64,000 nucleotides of DNA from Aquimarina megaterium XH134 (GTDB lineage Bacteria; Bacteroidota; Bacteroidia; Flavobacteriales; Flavobacteriaceae). The notes under the pieces are model-generated. The model did no database searches, was not told the DNA's origin, and saw only the letters and a program-made list of their open reading frames with translations. The stretch lies in the NCBI RefSeq assembly GCF_000520975.1, contig NZ_JACB01000003.1, positions 372,001 through 436,000 on the forward strand, in the 5' to 3' direction. Below are positions 8,878-17,360 of this stretch, piece by piece. Position 1 is the stretch's first letter, and the number at the start of each line of letters is the position of its first letter. Position numbers and translations under genes: made by a program.

Positions 8878-11589
8878 ATGAAAATAAAACAGTTCGTTCT
8901 GTCTTGGCAGGTAAAAAACCCTGGCAAAAAAAGTATTTTATTAATGAAATTATCCTTTTCTCTTTATTTACTAGGTTGTTTACAACTCATGGCTATCAAT
9001 GGCTTTTCTCAGGATAAGGTTACATTAAATCTCGAGAATACTCAATTAGAAACCATATTAAAACAAATAGAGAAACAAACTTCATATAGTTTTATTTATA
9101 ATAATGATGAAATTAACGTATCACAAAAACTTGATATTGAAGTAATTGATAAAGATGTTACTAAAACACTTAATGAATTATTGCAAACTACCTCGATCAA
9201 ATATTTGGTGAAGAATAGTTTTATTATACTTTCTAATCGCTCTCAACAAAAAAATAAGTATACCCTAAGTGGAACTGTTAAAGATGCTGCAACAGGCGAA
9301 ACGTTACCTGGAGCCAGTGTCTATATAAAAGATAGCGACAAAGGGGTTTCTACAAATGAATATGGCTTTTATTCTATAACCTTTCCCGAAGGTAATTATA
9401 GTTTCCAAATTTCATATTTGGGATATACTCTAAAAGAGATAAACCTAGAATTAACCAAGAATACAAAACTCGATATTCAGCTAGAACCATCTTCGAATGA
9501 ATTAGATGAAGTAACGATTACTGCTAATAATGAAAATAAAAGCCAGGTAAATACAATTGCATCTGGTATCTCTACGCTAAAAGGTTCAGAAATTAAACGA
9601 TTACCAGCTTTTTTGGGAGAACCAGATATCATGAGAGCATTATTAACCCTTCCTGGTGTAAATACGATTGGAGAAGGCGCTTCGGGAATTAATGTTAGAG
9701 GAGGTAATATAGATCAAAATCTAGTGCTATTAGATGAGGCACCAATTTATAATCCAACTCATGTATTTGGATTGTTTTCGGGATTTAATACAGATGCGAT
9801 TAAAGAAATGAAATTATATAAAGGGGGGATTCCTGCACGTTTTGGAGGGAGAGCATCTTCTGTTTTAGAGATTAGACAACGGGATGGAAATACTAAAACT
9901 TTTAAAGGAGAAGGAGGACTAGGGCTATTGTTTTCGAGGCTTACGCTAGAAGGGCCAATAAAAAAGGAAAAACTAAGCTTTTTGGTCTCTGGTCGTAGAT
10001 CTTATTTTGATGCGTTTTTTCCAATTATAGGAGGAGAAGTAAAAGATCAAAAAGTTTTCTTTTATGATCTGAGTTCTAAACTTAGCTGGAAAATTAATAA
10101 AAATAATACATTGTTTCTATCAGGTTATTTTGGGGCCGATGTCATGAAACTACTTTTTGAAGGAGAAGTTATTCCAGAAGGTAAAGAGCCGGATGACAAA
10201 ACAGATTTTAGCTGGAAAAATGCTACAGCTACATTACGTTGGAATCACATATTCTCTAACAAACTATTTATGAATGTTTCTGGAATATATAGTCAGTACA
10301 ATTATAAATTAAAAAGTACAGATGGAGGGCCTTTAGAGACCAATAGTAGTATAAAATGGAAATCTTCTATTGAAAATTTTATCGTAAAACCAGATTTTAC
10401 TTATTATCTCAATCCTAGTACGAAAATGAGATTTGGAATAAATGGTACACTATATCGTTTTACTCCGGCAAAGGCTACCAGTGACGATATTGGTATCAAC
10501 ACTATAAATCTCGAAACAGAAAAAGGGGTAGAAGTTGCACCATATATAGAATATGAAAAAAAATGGAAAAAATTTTCATTTAGTACCGGATTACGGTATT
10601 CCTGGTTTGGTAATTTTGGATATAACAAAGTTGCGGTGTACAGCCCCGGGGTTCCGCAAAATGTAACTACCATTATAGATACTCGTGAGTATAAAAAAGG
10701 AAAGCTTATTAAAAGCTATACTGGTTTTGAACCTCGAATTTCGTTAAAATATAATTTAAAAAATAATAAAGCATTAAAATTAGGGTACAACAGGATGTTT
10801 CAATACATTCATTATATATCAAATACAACGGCAGCTTTTCCTTTCGATGTATGGAAACTATCGGGAGTACATATAAAACCTTTAGAAGTAAATCAGATTT
10901 CTGCCGGATATGCATATGATACACAAAATAAACACTATAATTTTACTGTCGAAGGGTATTATAAAACCTTCAAAAACATAGTAGAGTATAAAAATGGTGC
11001 AAACTTATTATTAAATGAAAATATAGAAACACAGTTGTTACCCGCAAAAGGGTATTCTTACGGAACAGAATTTGGAATTTATAAAAATACAGGAAAATTA
11101 AGAGGAAGTATTAATTATACCTATTCTGTTACCAAAAGAAAAACGACCAGTATTTTTTCTTCAGATAATATTAATGATAGTAGATATTACCCATCAAATT
11201 ATGATCGACCACATGTTTTTAATATTACTACCGATTATACAATAGGGTCAAAGTGGAATGTTGGACTATTTTTTACATATCAATCAGGAAGACCTATAAC
11301 AAAACCTACAGGGCGATTTATTTTTGATAACAATCCGTATTTAACCTATTCAGATAGAAATGCATATAGGTTGCCCAGTACGCATAGAATGGATATTTCA
11401 TTTACATATACTCCAAAAAAACCTAATAAAAAGTGGAAAGGTAGTTGGTCTTTTGGGCTCTATAATCTGTATGCACGTAAAAATGCTTTTTCATCTTTTT
11501 CGATATTTAAAAATAATCGATTAAGATCCTATGATTTTTATCTAATTGGTGCACCTGTACCCTTTATCACGTACAATTTTAAATTTTAA
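8878..11589 (+). CDS. TonB-dependent outer-membrane receptor with STN signalling domain
   Basis: A 903-residue receptor, FecA-like in layout. A long leader contains the signal peptide (KLSFSLYLLGCLQLMAINGF). An STN (secretin/TonB short N-terminal) domain spans about residues 50-120 (VTLNLENTQLETILKQIEKQ). A carboxypeptidase-regulatory-like domain spans about 130-210 and a plug domain about 230-350 (INVRGGNIDQNLVLLDEAPI), followed by the barrel. The STN domain talks to FecR, so ligand binding should induce this operon. DUF4249 follows after 4 bases, a common accessory pair in this phylum. The ligand is not evident; iron, polymers or oligopeptides are all possible. Confidence 0.93.
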   Translation: MKIKQFVLSWQVKNPGKKSILLMKLSFSLYLLGCLQLMAINGFSQDKVTLNLENTQLETILKQIEKQTSYSFIYNNDEINVSQKLDIEVIDKDVTKTLNELLQTTSIKYLVKNSFIILSNRSQQKNKYTLSGTVKDAATGETLPGASVYIKDSDKGVSTNEYGFYSITFPEGNYSFQISYLGYTLKEINLELTKNTKLDIQLEPSSNELDEVTITANNENKSQVNTIASGISTLKGSEIKRLPAFLGEPDIMRALLTLPGVNTIGEGASGINVRGGNIDQNLVLLDEAPIYNPTHVFGLFSGFNTDAIKEMKLYKGGIPARFGGRASSVLEIRQRDGNTKTFKGEGGLGLLFSRLTLEGPIKKEKLSFLVSGRRSYFDAFFPIIGGEVKDQKVFFYDLSSKLSWKINKNNTLFLSGYFGADVMKLLFEGEVIPEGKEPDDKTDFSWKNATATLRWNHIFSNKLFMNVSGIYSQYNYKLKSTDGGPLETNSSIKWKSSIENFIVKPDFTYYLNPSTKMRFGINGTLYRFTPAKATSDDIGINTINLETEKGVEVAPYIEYEKKWKKFSFSTGLRYSWFGNFGYNKVAVYSPGVPQNVTTIIDTREYKKGKLIKSYTGFEPRISLKYNLKNNKALKLGYNRMFQYIHYISNTTAAFPFDVWKLSGVHIKPLEVNQISAGYAYDTQNKHYNFTVEGYYKTFKNIVEYKNGANLLLNENIETQLLPAKGYSYGTEFGIYKNTGKLRGSINYTYSVTKRKTTSIFSSDNINDSRYYPSNYDRPHVFNITTDYTIGSKWNVGLFFTYQSGRPITKPTGRFIFDNNPYLTYSDRNAYRLPSTHRMDISFTYTPKKPNKKWKGSWSFGLYNLYARKNAFSSFSIFKNNRLRSYDFYLIGAPVPFITYNFKF

Positions 11590-11593
11590 GACT

Positions 11594-12427
11594 ATGAAAT
11601 CATTATATCGAATTATAGTAATCATCCTTTGTTTTATCCCTATATTAAGTTGCCTTAAAGAAACACCGCTAGATGCAGAGTTTGAACCACAGGTTTTTAT
11701 CTATGGATATCTTATCAATAATACAGATAACATAAAAATCACCATTCAAAAAACAGTTCCGGTTAATAATACCGCCCTGGATCCTATTAATGATGCCTCT
11801 GTATTTCTATATACCGAAGATTCTGACGGTACTGTTAGACTTGTTACTGATGATTTTCAGGTGTCGGAAGGAGTATATTTAAGTACTGATGCAGTGATTG
11901 GTCTTATTGGAAACAAGTATTGGATTGAAGTTATACTTGCCGACGGAACTACGTATGAGTCTGTTCACGAGCCATTAAAAGAACCAGTACAAATCAAAAC
12001 TATAAGTAAAGTAAATGGTTATCCGAGAGTAATTTTTAGTGATCCGGGAAATGAAACCAATTTTTATCAGGTTCACTTTTCCTTTTATAATAATGGAAGC
12101 CTTATTTCCGAAGTATTCGAATTATCTAATGATGTTCTTTTTAATGGAAATGAAAATGCATTTATAGAAACTCTAACTAGTGGAGGAGATATTTTAACGG
12201 TGAGTCTTTTAAATTTAAATTTTCACACCTACGAGTATTATGTGGCTGCCCATGAACAATACGAAAATCAAGTAGATTTTGGAGACCCAGAAACCACAGA
12301 ACCTTTTTTAATATTTTCAAAACCTCCTATAAATTTAATAGGGAATATTAGAAATACAACAACAGATAGAAAAGCATTAGGTTTTTTTGGAGTGTTTAGT
12401 TTTAGCTATCAAGAGATATCATTTTAG
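11594..12427 (+). CDS. DUF4249 domain-containing lipoprotein
   Basis: A 277-residue predicted lipoprotein. The start at 11594 gives a proper lipoprotein signal with the acceptor cysteine at residue 20 (IPILSCLKE); upstream codons in the same frame have only a TTG start inside the receptor gene. The rest matches the DUF4249 pattern (VFIYGYLINNTDNIKITIQK, then INDASVFLYTED). Members are usually encoded right after STN/FecIR-type TonB receptors, as here with a 4-base gap, and probably act as surface or periplasmic partners of the receptor. Biochemical function is unknown. Two stem-loops follow the gene. Confidence 0.85.
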   Translation: MKSLYRIIVIILCFIPILSCLKETPLDAEFEPQVFIYGYLINNTDNIKITIQKTVPVNNTALDPINDASVFLYTEDSDGTVRLVTDDFQVSEGVYLSTDAVIGLIGNKYWIEVILADGTTYESVHEPLKEPVQIKTISKVNGYPRVIFSDPGNETNFYQVHFSFYNNGSLISEVFELSNDVLFNGNENAFIETLTSGGDILTVSLLNLNFHTYEYYVAAHEQYENQVDFGDPETTEPFLIFSKPPINLIGNIRNTTTDRKALGFFGVFSFSYQEISF

Positions 12428-12451
12428 TTAATCTATATAAATGAAGCCAAC

Positions 12452-12481
12452 TAGAATGATGGTTTGCTTGAAATCATTCTA
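12452..12481 (+). repeat. Inverted repeat downstream of DUF4249 gene
   Basis: TAGAATGAT (12452-12460) and ATCATTCTA (12473-12481) form a perfect 9-bp stem with a 12-base loop. It lies 25 bases after the stop codon and just before a stronger terminator-like stem. It may help define the 3' end of the fecIR operon transcript. Confidence 0.45.
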
Positions 12482-12496
12482 ATATCTAAATTTTAT

Positions 12497-12536
12497 AATG
12501 CGGGAGGAACGTACAATTCTCCCGTATTTTAATTTT
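12497..12536 (+). terminator. Rho-independent terminator of the fecIR-receptor operon
   Basis: CGGGAG (12501-12506) pairs with CTCCCG (12519-12524), and the stem extends outward with a G-T pair and three A/T pairs. A T-rich tail follows (TATTTTAATTTT). It is placed after the DUF4249 gene and before the next gene's promoter region, as expected for an intrinsic terminator. Confidence 0.7.
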
Positions 12537-12559
12537 AAAAATGAATATTCTCTAAATGA

Positions 12560-12591
12560 CATTCATAGATAAACTAAAGCCATTCATAGAT
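12560..12591 (+). promoter_or_regulatory. Candidate LytTR operator: CATTCATAGAT twice, 21 bp apart
   Basis: The 11-mer CATTCATAGAT occurs at 12560-12570 and 12581-12591, a perfect direct repeat with 21-bp period. The near edge is 60 bp upstream of the outer-membrane protein gene at 12651, the same distance as in module A. The gene set downstream ends in a LytS/LytTR pair, so autoregulation by that pair is the simplest reading. Binding is inferred. Confidence 0.5.
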
Positions 12592-12650
12592 ATTAATTAC
12601 TAGTGCTAGTATCTGGTTGTAGTTTTGAGCCATATCAAAAACAAAAAGTA

Positions 12651-14951
12651 ATGGCTCGATTAATTACAATCATTATTATTCTATTATTGTCTTTTCTCAA
12701 CTCTTTCTCTCAATCTTTGAAAGGTGAAATTATTGATATAGATACCAATAAACCAATACCTTATGTAACTGTAATTTTAAAAAACCAAGAAGGAGAGTTT
12801 TTAGAAGGTGTAACAACTAATGATAATGGTATTTATAATATTGATTATCAAGATGGTAAATATACTGTAGAAGCAAGTTTTATAGGATACGAAACGTATG
12901 TATCCTCTGTAGTAATCGATAAAAACACCACTTTGGATATTACGATGAGAACAGAAGCAACAACGCTGGATGAAGTAACACTTGTCGCAGAAGAAACCAC
13001 CGTAAAACAATTAATCGATAAAAAAGTAGTACATGTAGGAAAAGATTTATTATCTGGCGGGGGGGATGCAGCAACAGTATTGAGTCAATTATCCGAAGTA
13101 CAGGCAGATCAAAATGGAAATATTAGTCTAAGAGGAAGTCAAAATGTAAATGTATTAGTTAATGGGAAACCTTCGCCATTAAGTACAACAGAACTATTGC
13201 AACAAATTCCTTCTGATGAAATCAATAAAATTGAAATAATAACATCACCATCTGCAAAATATCAAGCTAATGGCCTTACCGGAATTATTAATATCATTAC
13301 CCATAAAAAAGTACGTAAAGGGATTGTCATAACCACAAGTTTAAATGGTAATTCCTTGGGAAGCCACGGTGCAAATGGTGCAATTAATTATGGAAGATCT
13401 AAAACTAGTTATAGATTTGGTGGTTCTTACAAGAAGAATATCTTTGAAAATGAAAATACCCAAAATCGATCAGGAACTCAACCATTTACACAGTTAAGCG
13501 ATTTTAAATTTGATGGAGATGTGTATAAAGTTAATGGAGGTATTGACTGGTTTCCTAATGATGATAATGAGTTTTCTTTAGGTTTAGATTATACTGATAA
13601 CGGACATATATTGGATAATAAGGCTAATATAATTCAGAATGATGTCACTACTTTTCAAAATATTTTAGGGAGTCATTCTCATAAGACATTTAATGCCAAT
13701 GGTAATTATAGGCGTTATTTTAAGGAGAGAGAAAATTTTCTTGAAATAGATATTCAGTTATCTGATAATGCAAATATTCTAAAAAGTGATTTTAGACCAA
13801 ATCTGGGAATCACAGATAATGCTACCGATAACGACGTTTTTATCACAAGTATGGCAATGGATTATTCGGGAGTCCTAAGTGAGAAGTTCAAGATTGAAGC
13901 TGGAACATTTTGGAATCGACAAAACCTTGATAATTCACGTTCTTTTTTTAATGAAGACAATATTACTATATCACAAGAAAGTTTTGAAAATACACAATCA
14001 ACGTATGCAGCATACTCCTTACTAAAATATAATCTAAAAGGAATAAACATTCAGGCAGGAGTGAGGGGAGAGTTATTTGTGAGAAAAGCAAATCTTAAAA
14101 CAGATAACACCAGTATAGAAAGTGATTTTACGAACTTATTTCCCTCTTTGCATTTAAGTTATACAGTACAAGAAGATCAAACATTTATTTTTGGATACAA
14201 TAGAAGAACATCCAGACCTACCTTAAGCCAAGTAAACCCTATAGCTTTTCAGATTAATGAGTTTTCAATTAGTCAGGGAAATCCAGCTTTGGAGCCAGAG
14301 TTTTCAAATAATTTTGATGTTTCTTATCAATTCAAAAAGAAAAGTCTAAAAATAACACCAGCTTTTGCCTATCGTCTTAAAGAGAATGTTATTACAACCA
14401 ATAATTATGTAAATGATGATGGTATTAATGTATATACTTCTGTAAATAATGGCGCAACGAATGCTTATGGAGTAGAAATGGCGATACACATAAAACCCTA
14501 TAATTGGTTAAATACTGATTTAAACTTTAATTGGAATTATGAAGAATTTAAAAATGATCAAATTGGCTTTACCCGTAATTTTAACAGAAGCTATAACCTA
14601 ACTCTAAAAAATCAATTCAAAATATCTCAAAAAACGAACATGGTGGTATCCTGGCGTTATAATGGTCCTTCAAAAGGATTTTTTTATACCCAGGAGACTA
14701 CCCAAAAAATAGATTTAGGAATCAGGCATAAAATCTTAAAAAATATGGGAAGTCTAAATTTACGGGTAACAGACCTTTTTAATACGCAACGTTTTGAAGG
14801 TATCAATTCTGGCACTGGGTTTTTACAAGACTATGCATATAAACCTATTTCCAGGGTTGTACATTTGGCGTTTTCTTATCGCATAGATGGGGGAACTGTG
14901 AAACAGCGAAATAAAAAATCAAGACGCTACAATAGTGGTCTCATTGATTAA
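12651..14951 (+). CDS. Outer-membrane beta-barrel protein, TonB-receptor-like (LytTR-associated)
   Basis: A 766-residue outer-membrane protein. The ATG at 12651 gives a clean signal peptide (ITIIIILLLSFLNSFSQ); a longer frame from a GTG at 12603 is unlikely. A carboxypeptidase-regulatory-like beta-sandwich spans about residues 20-105. A plug-like domain follows (LRGSQNVNVLVNGKPSPL, then SAKYQANGLTGIINIITHKK), then an outer-membrane barrel of the PF14905 kind. It resembles the protein at 45865 in order and motifs. It precedes a LytS/LytTR pair by 21 bases, so an operon is likely. A predicted LytTR site lies upstream. The transported or sensed compound is unknown. Confidence 0.9.
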   Translation: MARLITIIIILLLSFLNSFSQSLKGEIIDIDTNKPIPYVTVILKNQEGEFLEGVTTNDNGIYNIDYQDGKYTVEASFIGYETYVSSVVIDKNTTLDITMRTEATTLDEVTLVAEETTVKQLIDKKVVHVGKDLLSGGGDAATVLSQLSEVQADQNGNISLRGSQNVNVLVNGKPSPLSTTELLQQIPSDEINKIEIITSPSAKYQANGLTGIINIITHKKVRKGIVITTSLNGNSLGSHGANGAINYGRSKTSYRFGGSYKKNIFENENTQNRSGTQPFTQLSDFKFDGDVYKVNGGIDWFPNDDNEFSLGLDYTDNGHILDNKANIIQNDVTTFQNILGSHSHKTFNANGNYRRYFKERENFLEIDIQLSDNANILKSDFRPNLGITDNATDNDVFITSMAMDYSGVLSEKFKIEAGTFWNRQNLDNSRSFFNEDNITISQESFENTQSTYAAYSLLKYNLKGINIQAGVRGELFVRKANLKTDNTSIESDFTNLFPSLHLSYTVQEDQTFIFGYNRRTSRPTLSQVNPIAFQINEFSISQGNPALEPEFSNNFDVSYQFKKKSLKITPAFAYRLKENVITTNNYVNDDGINVYTSVNNGATNAYGVEMAIHIKPYNWLNTDLNFNWNYEEFKNDQIGFTRNFNRSYNLTLKNQFKISQKTNMVVSWRYNGPSKGFFYTQETTQKIDLGIRHKILKNMGSLNLRVTDLFNTQRFEGINSGTGFLQDYAYKPISRVVHLAFSYRIDGGTVKQRNKKSRRYNSGLID

Positions 14952-14972
14952 TATTAAATTTACGAGAAGCGT

Positions 14973-15977
14973 ATGAAAAAAGTGTTTGAAATAAAATATT
15001 TTGAAATAGGATTACATATCCTATTTTGGATATTATACTTTACCTATCCTATCATTAAGTTTGGTGATCGTAACAGGTTTTCTTTTGATTTCACAGAAGC
15101 AGTCTTGAATACTGTTTTTATTGGAGTTTCTGTATATATTGCTCATTTTTTCTTGGTAAAAAATTACAAAGACATAAAAGCGTTGATCGTATTTTTAATA
15201 ATCTTTCTTTGTATAGTATATTTAAACTGTTACCTAAATGGTAAAACTTGTCAATGCAATTTTAGGCTTTGTTTTATTAATAAAACAGTAGAATACTTAT
15301 TGATAAATGCTTTTTTTCTGGCCATATTTACGATTAAGAAAAATATCATAAGTAGCCAAATATTAGAAAGAACAGAACAAGAACGAGTTCAGGCAGAATT
15401 AAAGAGTCTTAAAGCACAGCTAAACCCTCATTTTTTATTTAATACCTTAAATATGTTGTATTCTAATGCAATTCTTAAAGATGAAGTGTTGGCAGATAAA
15501 ATTCTAAAACTCTCTGATAGCTTACATTATTTAATGCATGAAGGAGAAAAACCAAATGTGCCCTTACTACAAGAAATAGAATTTATTAATGGATATATAG
15601 AATTGCAAAAAGCCCGACTAGGAAAAAAAATAGATATTAAATTTTCTAATACTCTGGATAATCCAAAACAGGATATACCGCCATTGTTAATGATTCCTTT
15701 TATTGAAAATGCATTTAAGTATTCAAGTATGGTAGAAGGGAAGAAAATACCGCTTTGTATTGATGTAAAACTAGCAAATGATGTACTCAATTTATGGGTA
15801 GAAAATCGATATGATCCCAGATATTCTTCAAAACAATCAGAAGTATGGAAGGATAGTGGGATTGGTATCGAAAATGTAAAAAAGAGATTAGCTTTATTGT
15901 ATCCAAATAAACATACGCTTACAATCGAGTCATTAGAAGGTACTTTTAAAGTGAATTTAAAAATTGATCTAAAATGA
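14973..15977 (+). CDS. LytS-type sensor histidine kinase (pair B)
   Basis: A 334-residue membrane kinase. Four hydrophobic segments lie within about the first 130 residues with short loops. The phospho-acceptor histidine is in LNPHFLFNTLNMLY. The ATPase N-box is PFIENAFKYSS and the G-box GIGIENVKKRL. The gene overlaps the response regulator gene by 4 bases (ATGA), the usual coupling of these pairs. It stands directly after an outer-membrane barrel gene, unlike the kinases of modules A, C and D, which stand next to ABC/M1 genes. Confidence 0.92.
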   Translation: MKKVFEIKYFEIGLHILFWILYFTYPIIKFGDRNRFSFDFTEAVLNTVFIGVSVYIAHFFLVKNYKDIKALIVFLIIFLCIVYLNCYLNGKTCQCNFRLCFINKTVEYLLINAFFLAIFTIKKNIISSQILERTEQERVQAELKSLKAQLNPHFLFNTLNMLYSNAILKDEVLADKILKLSDSLHYLMHEGEKPNVPLLQEIEFINGYIELQKARLGKKIDIKFSNTLDNPKQDIPPLLMIPFIENAFKYSSMVEGKKIPLCIDVKLANDVLNLWVENRYDPRYSSKQSEVWKDSGIGIENVKKRLALLYPNKHTLTIESLEGTFKVNLKIDLK

Positions 15978-16651
15978 GATGTATCATTATAGAAGATGAA
16001 CTGCCCGCACAGCAATTATTGATCAAATATATAGAGCAGTCTTCAGATATCGAATGCATTGGTGTTTTTGAGTCAGTTTCAGAATTACCTTTATATGTTC
16101 TTAACGAAGTAGATTTCATATTATTAGATATACAATTGCCAGGAGCTAATGGTTTAGATTTCTTAAAAAGTTTAGAAATAAAACCAAAAGTTATTATTAC
16201 AACTGCCTATAGAGATTATGCAATTGATGCTTTTGAAGAAGCCGTAGAAGACTACCTACTCAAACCTTTTTCTTATCATAGATTTTTAAAATCTGTAATG
16301 CGAATACAAAATACCCTTACAGATAAAAATACGATTCATAATGAAAAAGAACTATTTGTATATACAGATAAAACCTTTTATAAAATAATTAAAACCGATA
16401 TTAATTATATTAAATCAGAAGCCGATTACGTATATATACACTATAGTGAAAAGAAATTGCTAGTTCAGGATAGTTTGAGCAACTGGGAATATAAACTTAA
16501 AGAAGATGGTTTTATAAGGATTCATAGATCATACCTTATTAATTTTAGAAAAATTGATAGAATAGAAGGGAACCTTGTGCACATAGAAAAAGAAGCCGTT
16601 CCTATAGGAAAAACATATAGAACATCTTTCTTTAATATTATTAAAAAATAA
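15974..16651 (+). CDS. LytTR-family response regulator (pair B)
   Basis: A 225-residue regulator. The receiver has an acidic pocket (EDE at residues 7-9), phospho-acceptor D52 (ILLDIQLPG), switch region TTAYRDYA and lysine in LLKPFSYHRF. The LytTR domain covers about residues 130-225 (KSEADYVYIHY, then IRIHRSYLINFRKI). It is translationally coupled to the kinase. The perfect 21-bp-spaced direct repeat at 12560-12591 in front of the operon is its likely binding site, by analogy to AgrA/AlgR/ComE-type LytTR proteins. Confidence 0.92.
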   Translation: MRCIIIEDELPAQQLLIKYIEQSSDIECIGVFESVSELPLYVLNEVDFILLDIQLPGANGLDFLKSLEIKPKVIITTAYRDYAIDAFEEAVEDYLLKPFSYHRFLKSVMRIQNTLTDKNTIHNEKELFVYTDKTFYKIIKTDINYIKSEADYVYIHYSEKKLLVQDSLSNWEYKLKEDGFIRIHRSYLINFRKIDRIEGNLVHIEKEAVPIGKTYRTSFFNIIKK

Positions 16652-16836
16652 GAAGGCCATTCAGGAATTAAAAAATACAGTTACAAAGTAATAAAAGGGA
16701 GAATAATCGACCTTAATTATTACAGAAAAGTCTTTTGATATGTTAAATATTTAAAGCGTAATTTTTTTAAACTAAAAGATTAAACTTCTGTTAAACAAAA
16801 TTCGTTAGATCTATTTTTTGTAGATTTGCTATATAA

Positions 16837-17253
16837 ATGAAAAAGTTAATCCATAAAATATTATCTGTTTTAATGGCGATGGTAGTACTTGTATCTACTA
16901 TATCGTTTACTGTAGATATGCATTATTGTGGAAACACTTTAGTAGATGTTGCTTTGTTTAAAGAGGCAAAAACTTGTGGAATGGACCAACAAGTTTCTAA
17001 TTCCATCGCATGTTCGATAATGGCCAAAAAAAGCTGTTGTACAGATAAGCAACTTACTTTTGATGGACAGGATGAGCTTCAAAATTCATTGGATAAAATC
17101 ACTTTAGAGCAACAGGCTTTTGTTGCTATCTTTTATTATTCATATATAAACCTTTTCGAAGGACTTGAGAATAATATCATCCCTTTTAAAGAGTATCCGC
17201 CTCCTTTCTTAGTCAAGGATATTCATGTGCTTAACGAAACCTTTCTTATTTGA
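16837..17253 (+). CDS. HYC_CC_PP family small secreted protein, head of copper cluster
   Basis: A 138-residue protein with an N-terminal signal or anchor (ILSVLMAMVVLVSTISF). It carries the name-giving motifs of the HYC_CC_PP family: HYCGN (residues 29-33), a KKSCCTD pair in the middle and YPPP near the C-terminus. Further cysteines and a DMH histidine could bind metal. Members are small Bacteroidota proteins often encoded beside heavy-metal RND pumps, as here, 107 bases ahead of CusA on the same strand. A periplasmic copper-binding or chaperone role is plausible but inferred from cysteine content and context. Confidence 0.8.
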   Translation: MKKLIHKILSVLMAMVVLVSTISFTVDMHYCGNTLVDVALFKEAKTCGMDQQVSNSIACSIMAKKSCCTDKQLTFDGQDELQNSLDKITLEQQAFVAIFYYSYINLFEGLENNIIPFKEYPPPFLVKDIHVLNETFLI

Positions 17254-17360
17254 TACATTAGAGTATTAAAATTATGCCCGATGATGATCCATTTGGGCTA
17301 GAACTGTTGTTTGTACTTTACAGATAACTTCTTCTTCTAATTATCAAATAATCAAAGTAT

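Noticed and set aside
15527..16015. 162-residue minus-strand reading frame opposite the pair B kinase
   Set aside because: Shadow of a well-supported kinase gene; no family motif and it runs through the kinase ATPase domain.
16688..16723. GTAATAA/TTATTAC inverted repeat after the pair B regulator
   Set aside because: Seven A/T-rich pairs with a 22-base loop and no T-tract; too weak to call a terminator.
16821..16828. TAGATTTG, a perfect -7-like box upstream of the HYC_CC_PP gene
   Set aside because: Transcription would start only about 3 bases before the ATG at 16837 and no -33 element is seen at the right distance; probably chance.
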